A DNA stretch of 64,000 nucleotides, taken from NCBI GenBank assembly GCA_032209605.1, contig JASFXZ010000014.1, positions 2,996,912-3,060,911 of the forward strand. The letters run 5' to 3'. Every line of letters begins with the position of its first letter. Position 1 is the stretch's first letter. Below the pieces are notes generated by a model, which was given only the letters and a program-made list of their open reading frames with translations, did not search any database and was not told the origin of the DNA. Source of the DNA: Mactromeris polynyma. Taxonomy: Eukaryota > Mollusca > Bivalvia > Venerida > Mactridae. The position numbers were made by a program, and so were the translations under genes. Positions 1 through 9,635 of the stretch are shown piece by piece.

Positions 1-1290
1 TTATAGGAGTATTCGATTGATAGCTATATGAAATTTAATGTTGTATTCGATTTATAGGAGTATTCGATTTATAGCTATATGAAATTTAATGTTGTATTCG
101 ATTTATAGGAGTATTCGATTGATAGCTGTATGAAATTTAATGTTGTATTCGATTTATAGGTGTATTCGATTGATAGCTATATGAAATTTAATGTTGTATT
201 CGATTTATAGGAGTATTCGATTGATAGCTATATGAAATTTAATGTTGTATTCGATTTATAGGAGTATTCGATTTATAGCTATATGAAATTTAATGTTGTA
301 TTCGATTTATAGGAGTATTCGATTTATAGCTATATGAAATTTAATGTTGTATTCGATTTATAGGAGTATTCGATTTATAGCTATATGAAATTTAATGTTG
401 TATTCGATTTATAGGTGTATTCGATTGATAGCTATATGAAATTTAATGTTGTATTCGATTTATAGGAGTATTCGATTTATAGCTATATGAAATTTAATGT
501 TGTATTCGATTTATAGGAGTATTCGATTTATAGAAGTATTCGATTTATAGGTGTATTCGATTTATAGGTGTATTCGATTTATAGCTGTATGGAATTTACT
601 GGTGTATTCGATTTATAGCTGTATGGAATTTACTGGTGTATTCGATTTATAGCTGTATGAAATTTACTGGTGTATTCGATATATAGGTGTATGAAATTTA
701 CTGGTGTATTCGATTTATAGGTGCATGAAATTTACTGGTGTATTCGATTTATAGGTGTATGAAATTTACTGGTGTATTCGATATATAGGTGTATGAAATT
801 TACTGGTGTATTCGATATATAGGTGTATGAAATTTACTGGTGTATTCGATTTATAGGTGTATGAAATTTACTGGTGTATTCGATATATAGGTGTATGAAA
901 TTTACTGGTGTATTCGATTTATAGGTGTATGAAATTTACTGGTGTATTCGATATATAGGTGTATGAAATTTACTGGTGTATTCGATATATAGGTGTATGA
1001 AATTTACTGGTGTATTCGATTTATAGGTGTATGAAATTTATAGGTGTATTCGATTTATAGCTGTATGGAATTTACTGGTGTATTCGATTTATAGGAGTAT
1101 TCGATTTATAGGTGTATGGAATTTACTGTTGTATTCGATTTATAGGTGTATGGAATTTACTGTTGTATTCGATTTATAGGTGTATTCGATTTATAACTGT
1201 ATGGAATTTACTGGTGTATTCGATTTATAGGAGTATTCGATTTATAGGTGTATGGAATTTACTTGTGTATTAGATTGACTGGTGTATAAA
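1..1290. repeat. Minisatellite with 17-bp base monomer and 51-bp / 34-bp higher-order units
   Basis: The array runs off the left edge. The base monomer is 17 bp (GATTTATAGGTGTATTC and variants). From 1 to about 530 it repeats every 51 bp (3 x 17; successive units start at 1, 52 and so on). About 531-600 is plain 17-bp monomers. About 600-1260 repeats every 34 bp (2 x 17), with the second half-monomer AATTTACTGGTGTATTC. The last 30 bp are degenerate. No coding role is visible. Confidence 0.95.
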
Positions 1291-2469
1291 AATTGCAGGT
1301 GCCTATGAATTGCAGATATATAGGAGTTATAGGGGTATTTGGTAACCTTATCTTCTGTGTATTAGATGTACATGTACATGTGTATCATTATATTTTACAG
1401 GGAATAGCGGTTTGTAGGGATATATATATTAAGTATGGTAATGGGCGTATGCTTTTATGCATAGGGTCTATGTTCTCAAGTTGTTTTCATTACGAGTTTT
1501 ACCATAAAAGAATGTATGTTACTCATTAGCCGGTTATTACAAGTAACTGATACCATCAATGTGTCATGTCACGACTTCATTCTTCGCTGAAATATATATA
1601 TCATACGTTGACATTTTCAATTTGTTTAAATTTAATTTGAAAAGATTGCTTGAAAATCTCATCAATCAACGATATAATGTAGTCCTATAATTTGCTTACG
1701 TCGGAGTCTCTTTCAACGTGATTTTCGTTTTCATTTAATAGTGGCTTATACACCGACTGTTTTCGATGGAACAGTTCATTTAAATCCTAACTGTTACAGC
1801 ATTCAGTCGACAAAATCAAAAACAAAATGTATCCAGCAGCCTTTTAGAAACGATGTGAAATATTACTGGCGGATTCGCACATTGTATGCATACATCTACT
1901 ATTGATATCACTTGCATTAAATATTCATGTGTATATGTATTTGATGCATTTACAGAAAGCTATCTTTTTAGTTCGCTTATTCATAACAAAGTTGTCCTAC
2001 ATCAAGAGAGAAGTCGGGTGAACTTGAAATATGAACATCAAGCAATTACGCGTTATGTCGCACAAAATCCCAGCATGCATTTCGGTGAAGGTCACATATA
2101 TTTACTGCGTGACTGTACTTAGCAGATGTGATGATATAAAACGATATTTATTGCTATTTTTCCAGTAACTCCGTAAAAATCTGCAATGAAAGATTTAACA
2201 GCATTTAAAACGCTCGTATTTATGTTCATCATATTTCACTATATGTGTATATGACTAATTTGTGCGTTTAGTGAAGTCATGTTTTGACAACAAAAGTTTA
2301 GTGGTACAGTAATATATATACTGGTCAAAAGAACCGGCCTTTGTATTTCGATGAATGTGATCATTGACTTTTTCGGTAATTCAATTCATGTAAGTCATAA
2401 ACATTACAGCTTACTGTAGTTATGATCAATAGAAGTTGTGCCCAGTAGCGTTTTAGAAACTATGTGAAA
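1291..2469. other. Intergenic, no gene recognised
   Basis: AT-rich unique-looking sequence. Two open frames of 78 codons (1293-1529 and 1886-2122) have no recognisable domain, splice context or codon bias and look like chance frames. Confidence 0.6.
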
Positions 2470-2722
2470 TCACAGTATTGTCTCGAGTTCTTTACCTTTA
2501 CCCGTTCTAGAGTTATCTCCCTTTAAATAAACCCTCAATATTATGTGCGTTGTCCTCCCCCTCCCTGTTTGACGATGGTTCTGAAACTCAAAAAAAAAAT
2601 AACTGAAACTTCGATGTGATTATATTATATATAAGGATAAGGGGAGATAACTCTAGAATGGTTAAAGGGAAAGAACTCTAAAATGGATAAAGGGAAAGAA
2701 GTCATGACAATCTCCTGTGTAT
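2470..2722. mobile_element. Foldback MITE, family F copy 1
   Basis: The left end resembles CACAGNATTGTCTCGAGTTC and the right end reads GTCATGACAATCTCCTGTG, which are inverted versions of each other. The inside has AGTTATCTCCCTTT on one side and AAAGGGAAAGAACTC on the other. The same ends recur at seven other sites in the window. There is no ORF, so it is probably non-autonomous. Confidence 0.65.
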
Positions 2723-3138
2723 GAAATAGTCACTGGTGGGTAAGCACTATAGACCAGTATGTCAGTATTGTTTCATCAGGGCAGGGAGGGGTACCACACT
2801 AATGCGCGCATGACAGACAGTGTAAGCAATTTGTAAATACATTCATTTTAACTTGAACTTTTTATAAAATTTTAAATAACCATTTTTTGCCAATAATTGG
2901 TCATGAAATGTTCAAAGGCTTCGCCGCGATGTATATTTTTTATGCATATGGCCGTAAAATGTACAAAAATGTTTGATGAGAAAATAAAATGTTAAATTAG
3001 TCAAACATTGGCGTCTTTAATTGGCTGTTTATAGCAAGAACGTTTAGCTCTTATTGCGCATGGGCGCCTTTACAATGCTTTTACAGTATTATGTTACTTG
3101 CACAACAAAAAGAAAGTAATTTCATCATTTAAAAGTTT
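2723..3138. other. Intergenic, nothing recognised
   Basis: AT-rich sequence without a supported gene or a repeat that I could place. Confidence 0.5.
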
Positions 3139-3575
3139 ATACGGTTAAACCTGAATATATGAACACCATTGACTCTGAAAAAAGTCTGTCTTATTAATGA
3201 GCCTGGTCCTGATTACTGAGTTAAACTTCAAAATATAGGGCCTTATTCATAAACATTATAAGTCTGAAACTCAGACTTAGTCTTTGAAATAACAAAATGT
3301 TCGTTTCGCTTTTATGTTGTTATAACATTTTAAATTTTAATAAAAATTAGCAGACGTGTACAGAAGGAAACAACAATTCTTCAGACAGAATTTCATTTAT
3401 TCAGATTTTATGAAAACAAAATGCTGATATAAATAAGTTTTGCAAATTTAAAGTTTTAGCCTGAGTCTCAGACTTATTATGTTTATGAATAAGACTCTGT
3501 TCCGTTATAATTCGGTCTTATAAATGAGACGGTCTAAATTTCGAGGTAGTCTCTTAAATGAAGTTTTACTGTATA
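3139..3575. mobile_element. MITE family A copy, interrupted by a second MITE
   Basis: The left end (GGTTAAACCTGAATATATG) and right end (AAATGAAGTTTTACTGTAT) match the family A ends seen elsewhere as TACAGTAAAACCTCA and TGAGGTTTTACTGTA. The left half has AGTCTGTCTTATTAATGAG and the right half TCGGTCTTATAAATGAGAC. Another inverted-repeat element (3241-3496) separates the halves. The copy is diverged. Confidence 0.55.
3241..3496. mobile_element. MITE with about 35-bp terminal inverted repeats, nested in 3139-3575
   Basis: The left terminus CTTATTCATAAACATTATAA continues into AGTCTGAAACTCAGAC. The right terminus, GTCTCAGACTTATTATG followed by TTTATGAATAAG, is its reverse complement with few mismatches. 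The interior of about 180 bp is AT-rich and non-coding. It resembles hAT-type MITEs by its ends, but no target duplication was resolved. Confidence 0.65.
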
Positions 3576-3702
3576 TTGCTTAGGGGATCATCATGCTTAC
3601 AAATGGTGTAGGAGATTCACGTTTGTATTTATCCGCGCTTTTATATTTATTTATGTCTTGTGGTGAGCATGTTTTTTCGCATACCATCGCACCCGTTAAT
3701 GG

Positions 3703-3855
3703 GGCCTCCGCATAGCTTAGTCTGTAGGGCGCTCGACTTAGAGGTCGTGGGTTTGATTTCCGGGCGAGGCGTATGTTCTTGTGTGAAAGTTTGACATATA
3801 TAACTGAAATACTGCTGAGAAGCGGCATAATGATAGCCAAAACAAAACAAGCACT
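3703..3855 (+). mobile_element. tRNA-derived SINE
   Basis: A tRNA-like head starts near 3704, with an A-box-like CATAGCTTAGTCTGTAGG and a B-box-like GGGTTTGATTTCC. The tail contains AACTGAAATACTGCTGAGAA and ends in a CAAAACAAAAC stretch. That tail style is common in mollusc SINEs. The reverse strand gives two chance ORFs of 86 and 67 codons here, which are not genes. Confidence 0.75.
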
Positions 3856-5488
3856 CGTAAATAATATGCTCTTATCAAAGTAACATTATGATTCTGAACT
3901 CAGAAAAAATCATGTAGGCGCAATTATCAACAAAAAGCCACATTATTGCGATATAAATATATTTACAAACATACTTACGAGACAAAAAATAAATCTCTTA
4001 ACAAAAGTAAAGACCAAAATACTAGGTCTTCGACAAAAGTAAACATTTTAAGCGGGTATTTTAAATAGACGGATTAGTCAGTAAATATGTTATCGTTTCA
4101 TTCATGTACTCATCTCTTAATAGATCGCCATGAGTTTTCAATGCGTCGATAATTATGCTATTGTATATGTTCAGTACACTACTTAGTCCGTCTCGGGTTC
4201 GTTTTTGATTACTTAAACAGTGGGTTTGAACACTTAGACTATATATATCATAAATACAGGTTTGGTATATACACGTAGATCTTCAAAAGTTTGAATGAAT
4301 AAAATCGAAAGGCGAAACATTATATGACTTTACGTGGGGTATTTGGACGCTATCCAAAAAATAGGATTGATGTTTCTATCGATTAGATTGCAATTATTCG
4401 CCCTCGTGATCCAATCGCCCACGTACGTTTCGTACTCAAGTGTAACATTTCATACCCAACTTTCATATCGCCTCGCTTAGCCACCGTTGATAACGTGGGT
4501 AATGGGGAAAATACATAGAAACTGTGGGAAATCGTTAATATCTCAACAACGGATTGAGATATCAAAATTGTGCAAACGGTTTTGAAAAAAATAACATTTC
4601 TGCAATACATATTGTGAAGTAACATTTTGGTCCTTTTTATCTTTGAAGACACGAACCAAGGCTATATATAGACAAAGAAGGGGAAAAACGGACTGGTCGG
4701 GTTTAAAACCCAATATCTCAGTAAATAAAAGAAAATCTAAATTTGTGCAAGCGGCTTTACAATCTTCATTCCTTAAGCTTTACAAATGTGTAAATTTGAT
4801 GAAAAAATAATTATTTCATTTTGGTCCTTTTTAACTTTGAACCTGATGATTTCCATTTGTTTTCTTTCTATTTCATATTGTAACTGCATGTGTATATCGA
4901 TCACAGCGCCGTATCTCCACATGTGGTCACTTAAGGTATTATCTCAATCTAACTGGCGTGCTATATTGTTCGCTGGACCATGGTTTATGGTGTATAGTTA
5001 GAGTGGTAGCGCTAAATTTCTTCTAGAAGACCATTTCGCATTTTCTTTAGCAGCAACTTTATTTCAATTGCGATAAACATTTTGTTTCAATTCAGAGTAA
5101 ATATATTGACATTGGTCCATAAAGTTGAACATAACATATATCATAGTACAAACAAATCGTTCTAAAATATTTGTGGTGTACATTTGATCTTCCACACATA
5201 TCATGAACTTATATAATTCATTAGTTATCATCATACAGTCGGATTCATAAATTAGTAAGAATCATTCGTTATACAAATAAAGTAGTAAATTTATAAACTA
5301 CACTCCAAAGCTATTAGTATATTTATTATTAACTTCTCAATATATAATAGCGAAGTACTGCTCAGACGAAAAGAAAAATGAGGATACCGCCGAATAATAT
5401 TTAGTGAAAGTACATTACAAACTATAAATTACTCCACCTGCTAGAAATCGTTAATTGGTCACCACCTTAGAGATAATGTTGTCGTTCA
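3856..5488. other. Intergenic, no gene; weak internal duplication
   Basis: No supported gene. Two stretches near 4575-4660 and 4745-4850 share GTGCAARCGG and ATTTTGGTCCTTTTT followed by ACTTTGAA or ATCTTTGAA at similar spacing, which suggests an old duplication about 190 bp apart. The short open frames at 4383-4652 (-) and 4786-5001 (+) cover it and look spurious. Confidence 0.5.
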
Positions 5489-5980
5489 CACATATGACTC
5501 CAGGTATCAGAATGTCAAATTGGCAGGTGTCAGTCTTTAATATACAGAAAATTATTTTACATAAACAATCTAAAACTTATAAAATGAATCAATAAGTTAT
5601 GCATGTTTGTAGCGGATCCGTAGTCCATTGGTAACACGCTTGGACTTGTAATCCTGGGATCGCAGGTTCGATTCCCCGCTCCATCACCGACCGTACTAAC
5701 AGTCTTTCGGATGTCCCGTGTAAGATGCTTTACATCGAGCACGTAAAAGAACCAGGGGTGCTTCTGGAACTGGGGCATCTTCTGTATCATGCACTATCCT
5801 CCAAAAATCTAATATGACTAACATTCTTCCGGAGGCGTCGCCCATGTGGGAAACCGGTGGCGACGATAAATAAATGCAAATACAACAATATGCATGTTAT
5901 TTTTTTTTAATAAATTATTGCAACATCGGCACTACAATACTAATAGTATTAATCTAATAATTTTCACCTAAAGTACATAT
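5489..5980. repeat. Duplication copy 1, interrupted by a SINE
   Basis: The sequence from CATATGACTCCAGGTATCAG to about 5607, then from 5889 to 5980, matches 6411-6595 in order. Shared blocks include GGCAGGTGTCAGTCTTTAAT, AATCTAAAACTTATAAAATG and ACTAATAGTATTAATCTAAT. Copy 1 is split by the SINE at 5608-5888. Confidence 0.85.
5608..5888 (+). mobile_element. tRNA-derived SINE with target-site duplication
   Basis: A tRNA-like head (A-box region TAGTCCATTGGTAACACGC, B box GCAGGTTCGATTCCCCGC) is followed by a conserved body with ATGCTTTACATCGAGCACG and GTAAAAGAACCAGGGGTGC, and a short A-rich tail. TATGCATGTT occurs on both sides (5598-5607 and 5889-5898), a 10-bp target duplication. The sister sequence at 6411-6595 carries the uninterrupted site. 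Confidence 0.88.
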
Positions 5981-6410
5981 GTATTTAATGAATTGCATAA
6001 AAAAAAATCAGATTTTAATCTTTAATGTTGTTAAGCACTGGTCTGGTGAATTTTATTACATGAACGTAATCATATAACTATGTAACAAAGAACAGCTAGA
6101 CATGAACAGATCGTGAAATTTTAAATTGTCGTTGATGCGCCGACAAATAGTGTAAGTTGTAGCAAAACGCCCATATTAAGCAACCTTTTACGATACAATA
6201 ATAGCCATGAGTTCGTTTAAGCACATACTTATATACACATATAAATTAGATTTAACATATCACCTCCTATATGCATCTAGCGTGTCGAATTTAAAGCTAC
6301 GAACATTTAATTGTATGCGGTTTTAGTACATGTCACTTATTACTATATATGACATTTGTTTTTTACAGGCCATGGAACATCTTCGTTGAACACCTAAAGT
6401 TTAAAACTGT

Positions 6411-6595
6411 ACATATGACACCAGGTATCACCAGAATGTTTAATGGCAGGTGTCAGTCTTTAATTTTACATAAAGAATCTAAAACTTATAAAATGAATAT
6501 CAATAAGTTATGCAGGTTATTTGTCTAAATAATTGCAACATCTGCACTACAATACTAATAGTATTAATCTAATAAGTTTCACTTTAAAGTATAAA
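6411..6595. repeat. Duplication copy 2 (empty site of the SINE)
   Basis: A direct repeat of 5489-5607 plus 5889-5980 without the SINE. At 6509-6518 it reads TATGCAGGTT, the single-copy counterpart of the duplicated TATGCATGTT in copy 1. Confidence 0.85.
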
Positions 6596-7299
6596 ATTCA
6601 ACAATATCATCGCAAACATTCTATTTATTGTAATCAAGTTTTACTGTTATTAAAACTTGTTTGTCTAAACAATTGCATTATTTATAGAATTATTTTCACT
6701 TCTAAGTATAAGGTTAAACAATAGCATCCAAAAAAGTATACATGTACTCATTAATTGTAATCAAACTTTACTTTGTAACATTTTATTAAATTTTGTTTAA
6801 TTTCACACCTTTACAGATTAAAAGCCGATTTATTGTCACCCTTAAATTAACCACACCAATATTTTATCTCTAGGCTTTTCTATAAAAAGTCATATTTCCC
6901 CAAAATTCTTCCCTAAAAGCGCACTCGATGTTAATTAACAGCTTGTATAATCGCTGCATTCGGATTTATCACCCACACAAGACTGGGTAGATATAGTTTA
7001 TAGTATCTCCCAGCATGGGGTCTTATCTCTTATCAGATTAATCCGTTGTAAAACAGATAAGACTGGTCATTTTGGTCAGGGCAGACAACCAGAAATTTAA
7101 TTGATCGATTTGTCTCCCTTGTCAACCGTAATGAAAGTTGGACATATGGCTGATAAACCAGTTTTAATATCATATTGAATCTATCTGTTTTTAGTGTTAG
7201 TCAAACGAAACTTTCATCAACAATTTTAAACGAAACAGAAATTTGACAGACGAACTTTTCGGCGTTTAGTTGAAGTGAAGTACTGTCATGTATGTTGTT
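6596..7299. other. Intergenic, nothing recognised
   Basis: AT-rich. Faint echoes of the 6530-6720 sequence (TTGTCTAAACAATTGC, TTATTGTAATCAA) suggest degenerate tandem duplication. No gene is supported. Confidence 0.5.
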
Positions 7300-7485
7300 A
7301 CTCTGTTGCCTATGGGTCACTCTGGATGTACTGTAGTCGGTTCGATCCTCGTGGGAGATGTATATATATATTACCTTGACAATTAACTGCACATGGTAGA
7401 AGACACCCATAATTGTTTGTCCCCCACTTCTGATACATGCGGGGAAGTCGTTAATTGCTTGCGGAAGAACAGAACAGAACACGTA
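7300..7485 (+). mobile_element. Truncated tRNA-derived SINE
   Basis: A B-box-like CGGTTCGATCCTCG lies at 7338-7351. The body contains TCTGATACATGCGGGGAAG and TTGCTTGCGGAAGAACAG, which match the body of the SINE at 20510-20781 (TCTGATTCATGTTGAGAAG, TTGCTTGCGTAAGGACAAG). The front half of the tRNA head is lost. Confidence 0.65.
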
Positions 7486-7490
7486 CCTCG

Positions 7491-7720
7491 TACCGCCTCA
7501 TTAGCTCAGTTAGTAGAGTGTCCGCTTTGGGTTCGGAGGTCGTGGGTTCCATCCTTGGTCGCGTCATACCAAAGACGTGAAAATGGTACTGGAAGCTCCC
7601 TTGCTAGGCACGGGTAGTATAAGGAGATAAATAAGTCCAGGTAAGTATATGTTAGTGGATACCCTGTTGGTCGTTCACGAGCTTTGTAGCTTGTTGATCA
7701 TATGCGACGTTAAAGAAAGC
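7491..7720 (+). mobile_element. tRNA-derived SINE
   Basis: The head has A box TTAGCTCAGTTAGTAGAGTG and B box GTGGGTTCCATCC, followed by CATACCAAAGACGTGAAAAT and GGTACTGGAAGCTCCCTTGC, a body common to mollusc SINEs. The 3' end is near ATATGCGACGTTAAAGAAAG. It lies directly behind the truncated SINE at 7300-7485. Confidence 0.75.
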
Positions 7721-7741
7721 TTATCTTTTTACTGGTTGAAT

Positions 7742-7851
7742 CATAGGGGATTGTCATAAGTTATTTCCCTCTATCCCTTCTAATGTTCCCTTTATCTACA
7801 TACACTATACAGAAGGGATGAAGTGAGAGAACTCGTGACAATATCCTGTGG
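7742..7851. mobile_element. Foldback MITE, family F copy 2
   Basis: Left arm AGGGGATTGTCATAAGTTAT, right arm GAACTCGTGACAATATCCTG, inverted. Between them are CCCTCTATCCCTTCTA and AGAAGGGATGAAGTGAGAG, so the whole 110 bp can fold into one hairpin. Confidence 0.8.
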
Positions 7852-8640
7852 GTTGGCTACCCCATGGCAGAAATACTGTTAATGTCAACTCGGACCTTCG
7901 TTTATCACCCGAGATCACTAGTGAGGCACATATACATGTCTCTGTCTATCATTAAATTAAACAACTTACAAACATTTATTTTGCCATTACATTATATAGA
8001 CACAAACAGGCTTGATTTCCATACCAAAACTTAACCTTATCCGTCCGCTATCTACTTGTTTTTTTTGTAGAATACAAGTCCCTATGTTTGAATTGCTTAA
8101 AATCTGTTCGAGAGTTCGAAGCTCCGACAGCTGTCTCATTCATAAATTTGATTCTGCACATACGAGGTTCTCTGAGTTATTCAATGACCAACAATACCTA
8201 CGATAGATTTCGGGAAGTAAATTTAAGATGCGTGCAATGCAAATATGTTTTCGTTTCAAACACGTGAATATACGTGTGTATACGTGGTAAAAAACAAGGA
8301 GTTAATCTCGCTTGAGCAACAACCTCTCGTAAACAATATTATAAATTTTCCCGTGGCCTGAAAAATGTACCACTAAGTTAAAGGTATACTATGCTAATTT
8401 TTTGTTCATTTGTTTAATTAACCAAACATGAAAAATACATTTCCTATGGTTAAAACATCACTAATCATGCATTTATAAAGAATGAACTCATAATGTATTA
8501 ATCCATATTTGTTGAAGAAAGATGTTTGTACATCATAAAACTTAAAAAAACTTCCAGTTTTTTTATCAATCAGGCTATTTTACCGGTTTTAACTGTAAGT
8601 AATTTGATAAAAAAAATATTTTTTCAATTGGTATTACATT
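7852..8640. other. Intergenic, nothing recognised
   Basis: No supported gene. A 64-codon frame at 8012-8206 lacks any recognisable feature. TTGAGCAACAACCTCTCG at about 8312 resembles the repeats at 24290 and 32021. Confidence 0.45.
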
Positions 8641-8643
8641 GCA

Positions 8644-8826
8644 ATGGCTTTTATTAGAGATGTTTTAGCCAATGTAACAACAATACTGGATAAAGCCAAT
8701 TCAAACATTTTATGGTCAGATGAGCCAGATACATCTTTAATCTCTCTACCGGAATTTGCATTTCTCAAAGGGGTTGCTTTAGACAGGGTTCGCTGTATTT
8801 GTGAACAATATAACGGACATCAATGA
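8644..8826 (+). CDS. Doubtful 60-codon ORF, unknown
   Basis: An open frame of 60 codons after a T-rich stretch, with a start codon preceded by TTGCA. The predicted peptide is mixed in composition (DVLANVTTILDKANS near the start, LPEFAFLKGVALDRV in the middle), with no membrane segment or low-complexity run, which makes it look more protein-like than most short frames here. I do not recognise it. It ends in a clean TGA about 800 bp before DCAF13. It may be a decayed exon, a fragment of a mobile-element protein, or chance. Confidence 0.2.
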   Translation: MAFIRDVLANVTTILDKANSNILWSDEPDTSLISLPEFAFLKGVALDRVRCICEQYNGHQ

Positions 8827-9635
8827 TGTGAAAGAAAACGGATCAAACCATTTCTACAGAGATCGGGTTTCAGTGTGAGAAAACCACGTGGTTTGATACG
8901 TCATGTTTTGCATGCATTGTGAACTTCTATGTAACTCTTTAATTTCTTTATTGATTAATTTGCTACATAGTGCAGTTAATGTGGCATTTATTAATATCCC
9001 ATGCCCTATGTGTTGCAGAGGGTCCTATTGCACGCATCGAGCAAGCTTCGTTTGATGAAGCCTGTGACCATTTTAGCTCTATTCCCAGTGTTTGAAAAAA
9101 ATGCCAGAAGGTTGTTTGTAATGGCAGGAAAAACTTTTAAAACAAAATCCTTCATCACAGCCGCGCGTTATATAGCTTTTTCTAATTTAAATATATAAGT
9201 AGAAGAAATAAGCTGCTACAGGGAATGCCACATACATGAGGCAGTGCCTCCCCAGACAGACCTCCGGGAAAACAACAATCCATAAAACCAAAGACCTAAA
9301 TATTAATTAGGTCTTTGATAAAACATTAGACACTTGATTAGGTTAAAGGGTACATACGTTAGGGAACAGAGGCGCGAGGAATGGCCTGGTCGACCATAAG
9401 GAATAACTAGGAAAATCAAAGAGGACAAACAGTGAAGGGGGAATTAATTGATGGAAAAGATCACAGGACAAGTCAAGACAGCTGGCAACAATTAATAGGC
9501 CGAAATTGGGCAGAAGGATGACAACGATATTAGCTCTCGACTAGGATTTTATTAGCCCATACCTGGATGTAAACAGATTCACGTGTTGACCAATATTTTA
9601 CGGACCTTTGCTGAAAGTATGATATAATTGCGAAA
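8827..9635. other. Upstream region of DCAF13
   Basis: Contains a short hairpin near 9289-9318 (AAAGACCTAA ... TTAGGTCTTT) and a somewhat more GC-rich stretch around 9350-9520 that may include the DCAF13 promoter and 5' UTR. No TATA box could be assigned with confidence. The 65-codon frame at 9001-9198 looks spurious. Confidence 0.4.
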
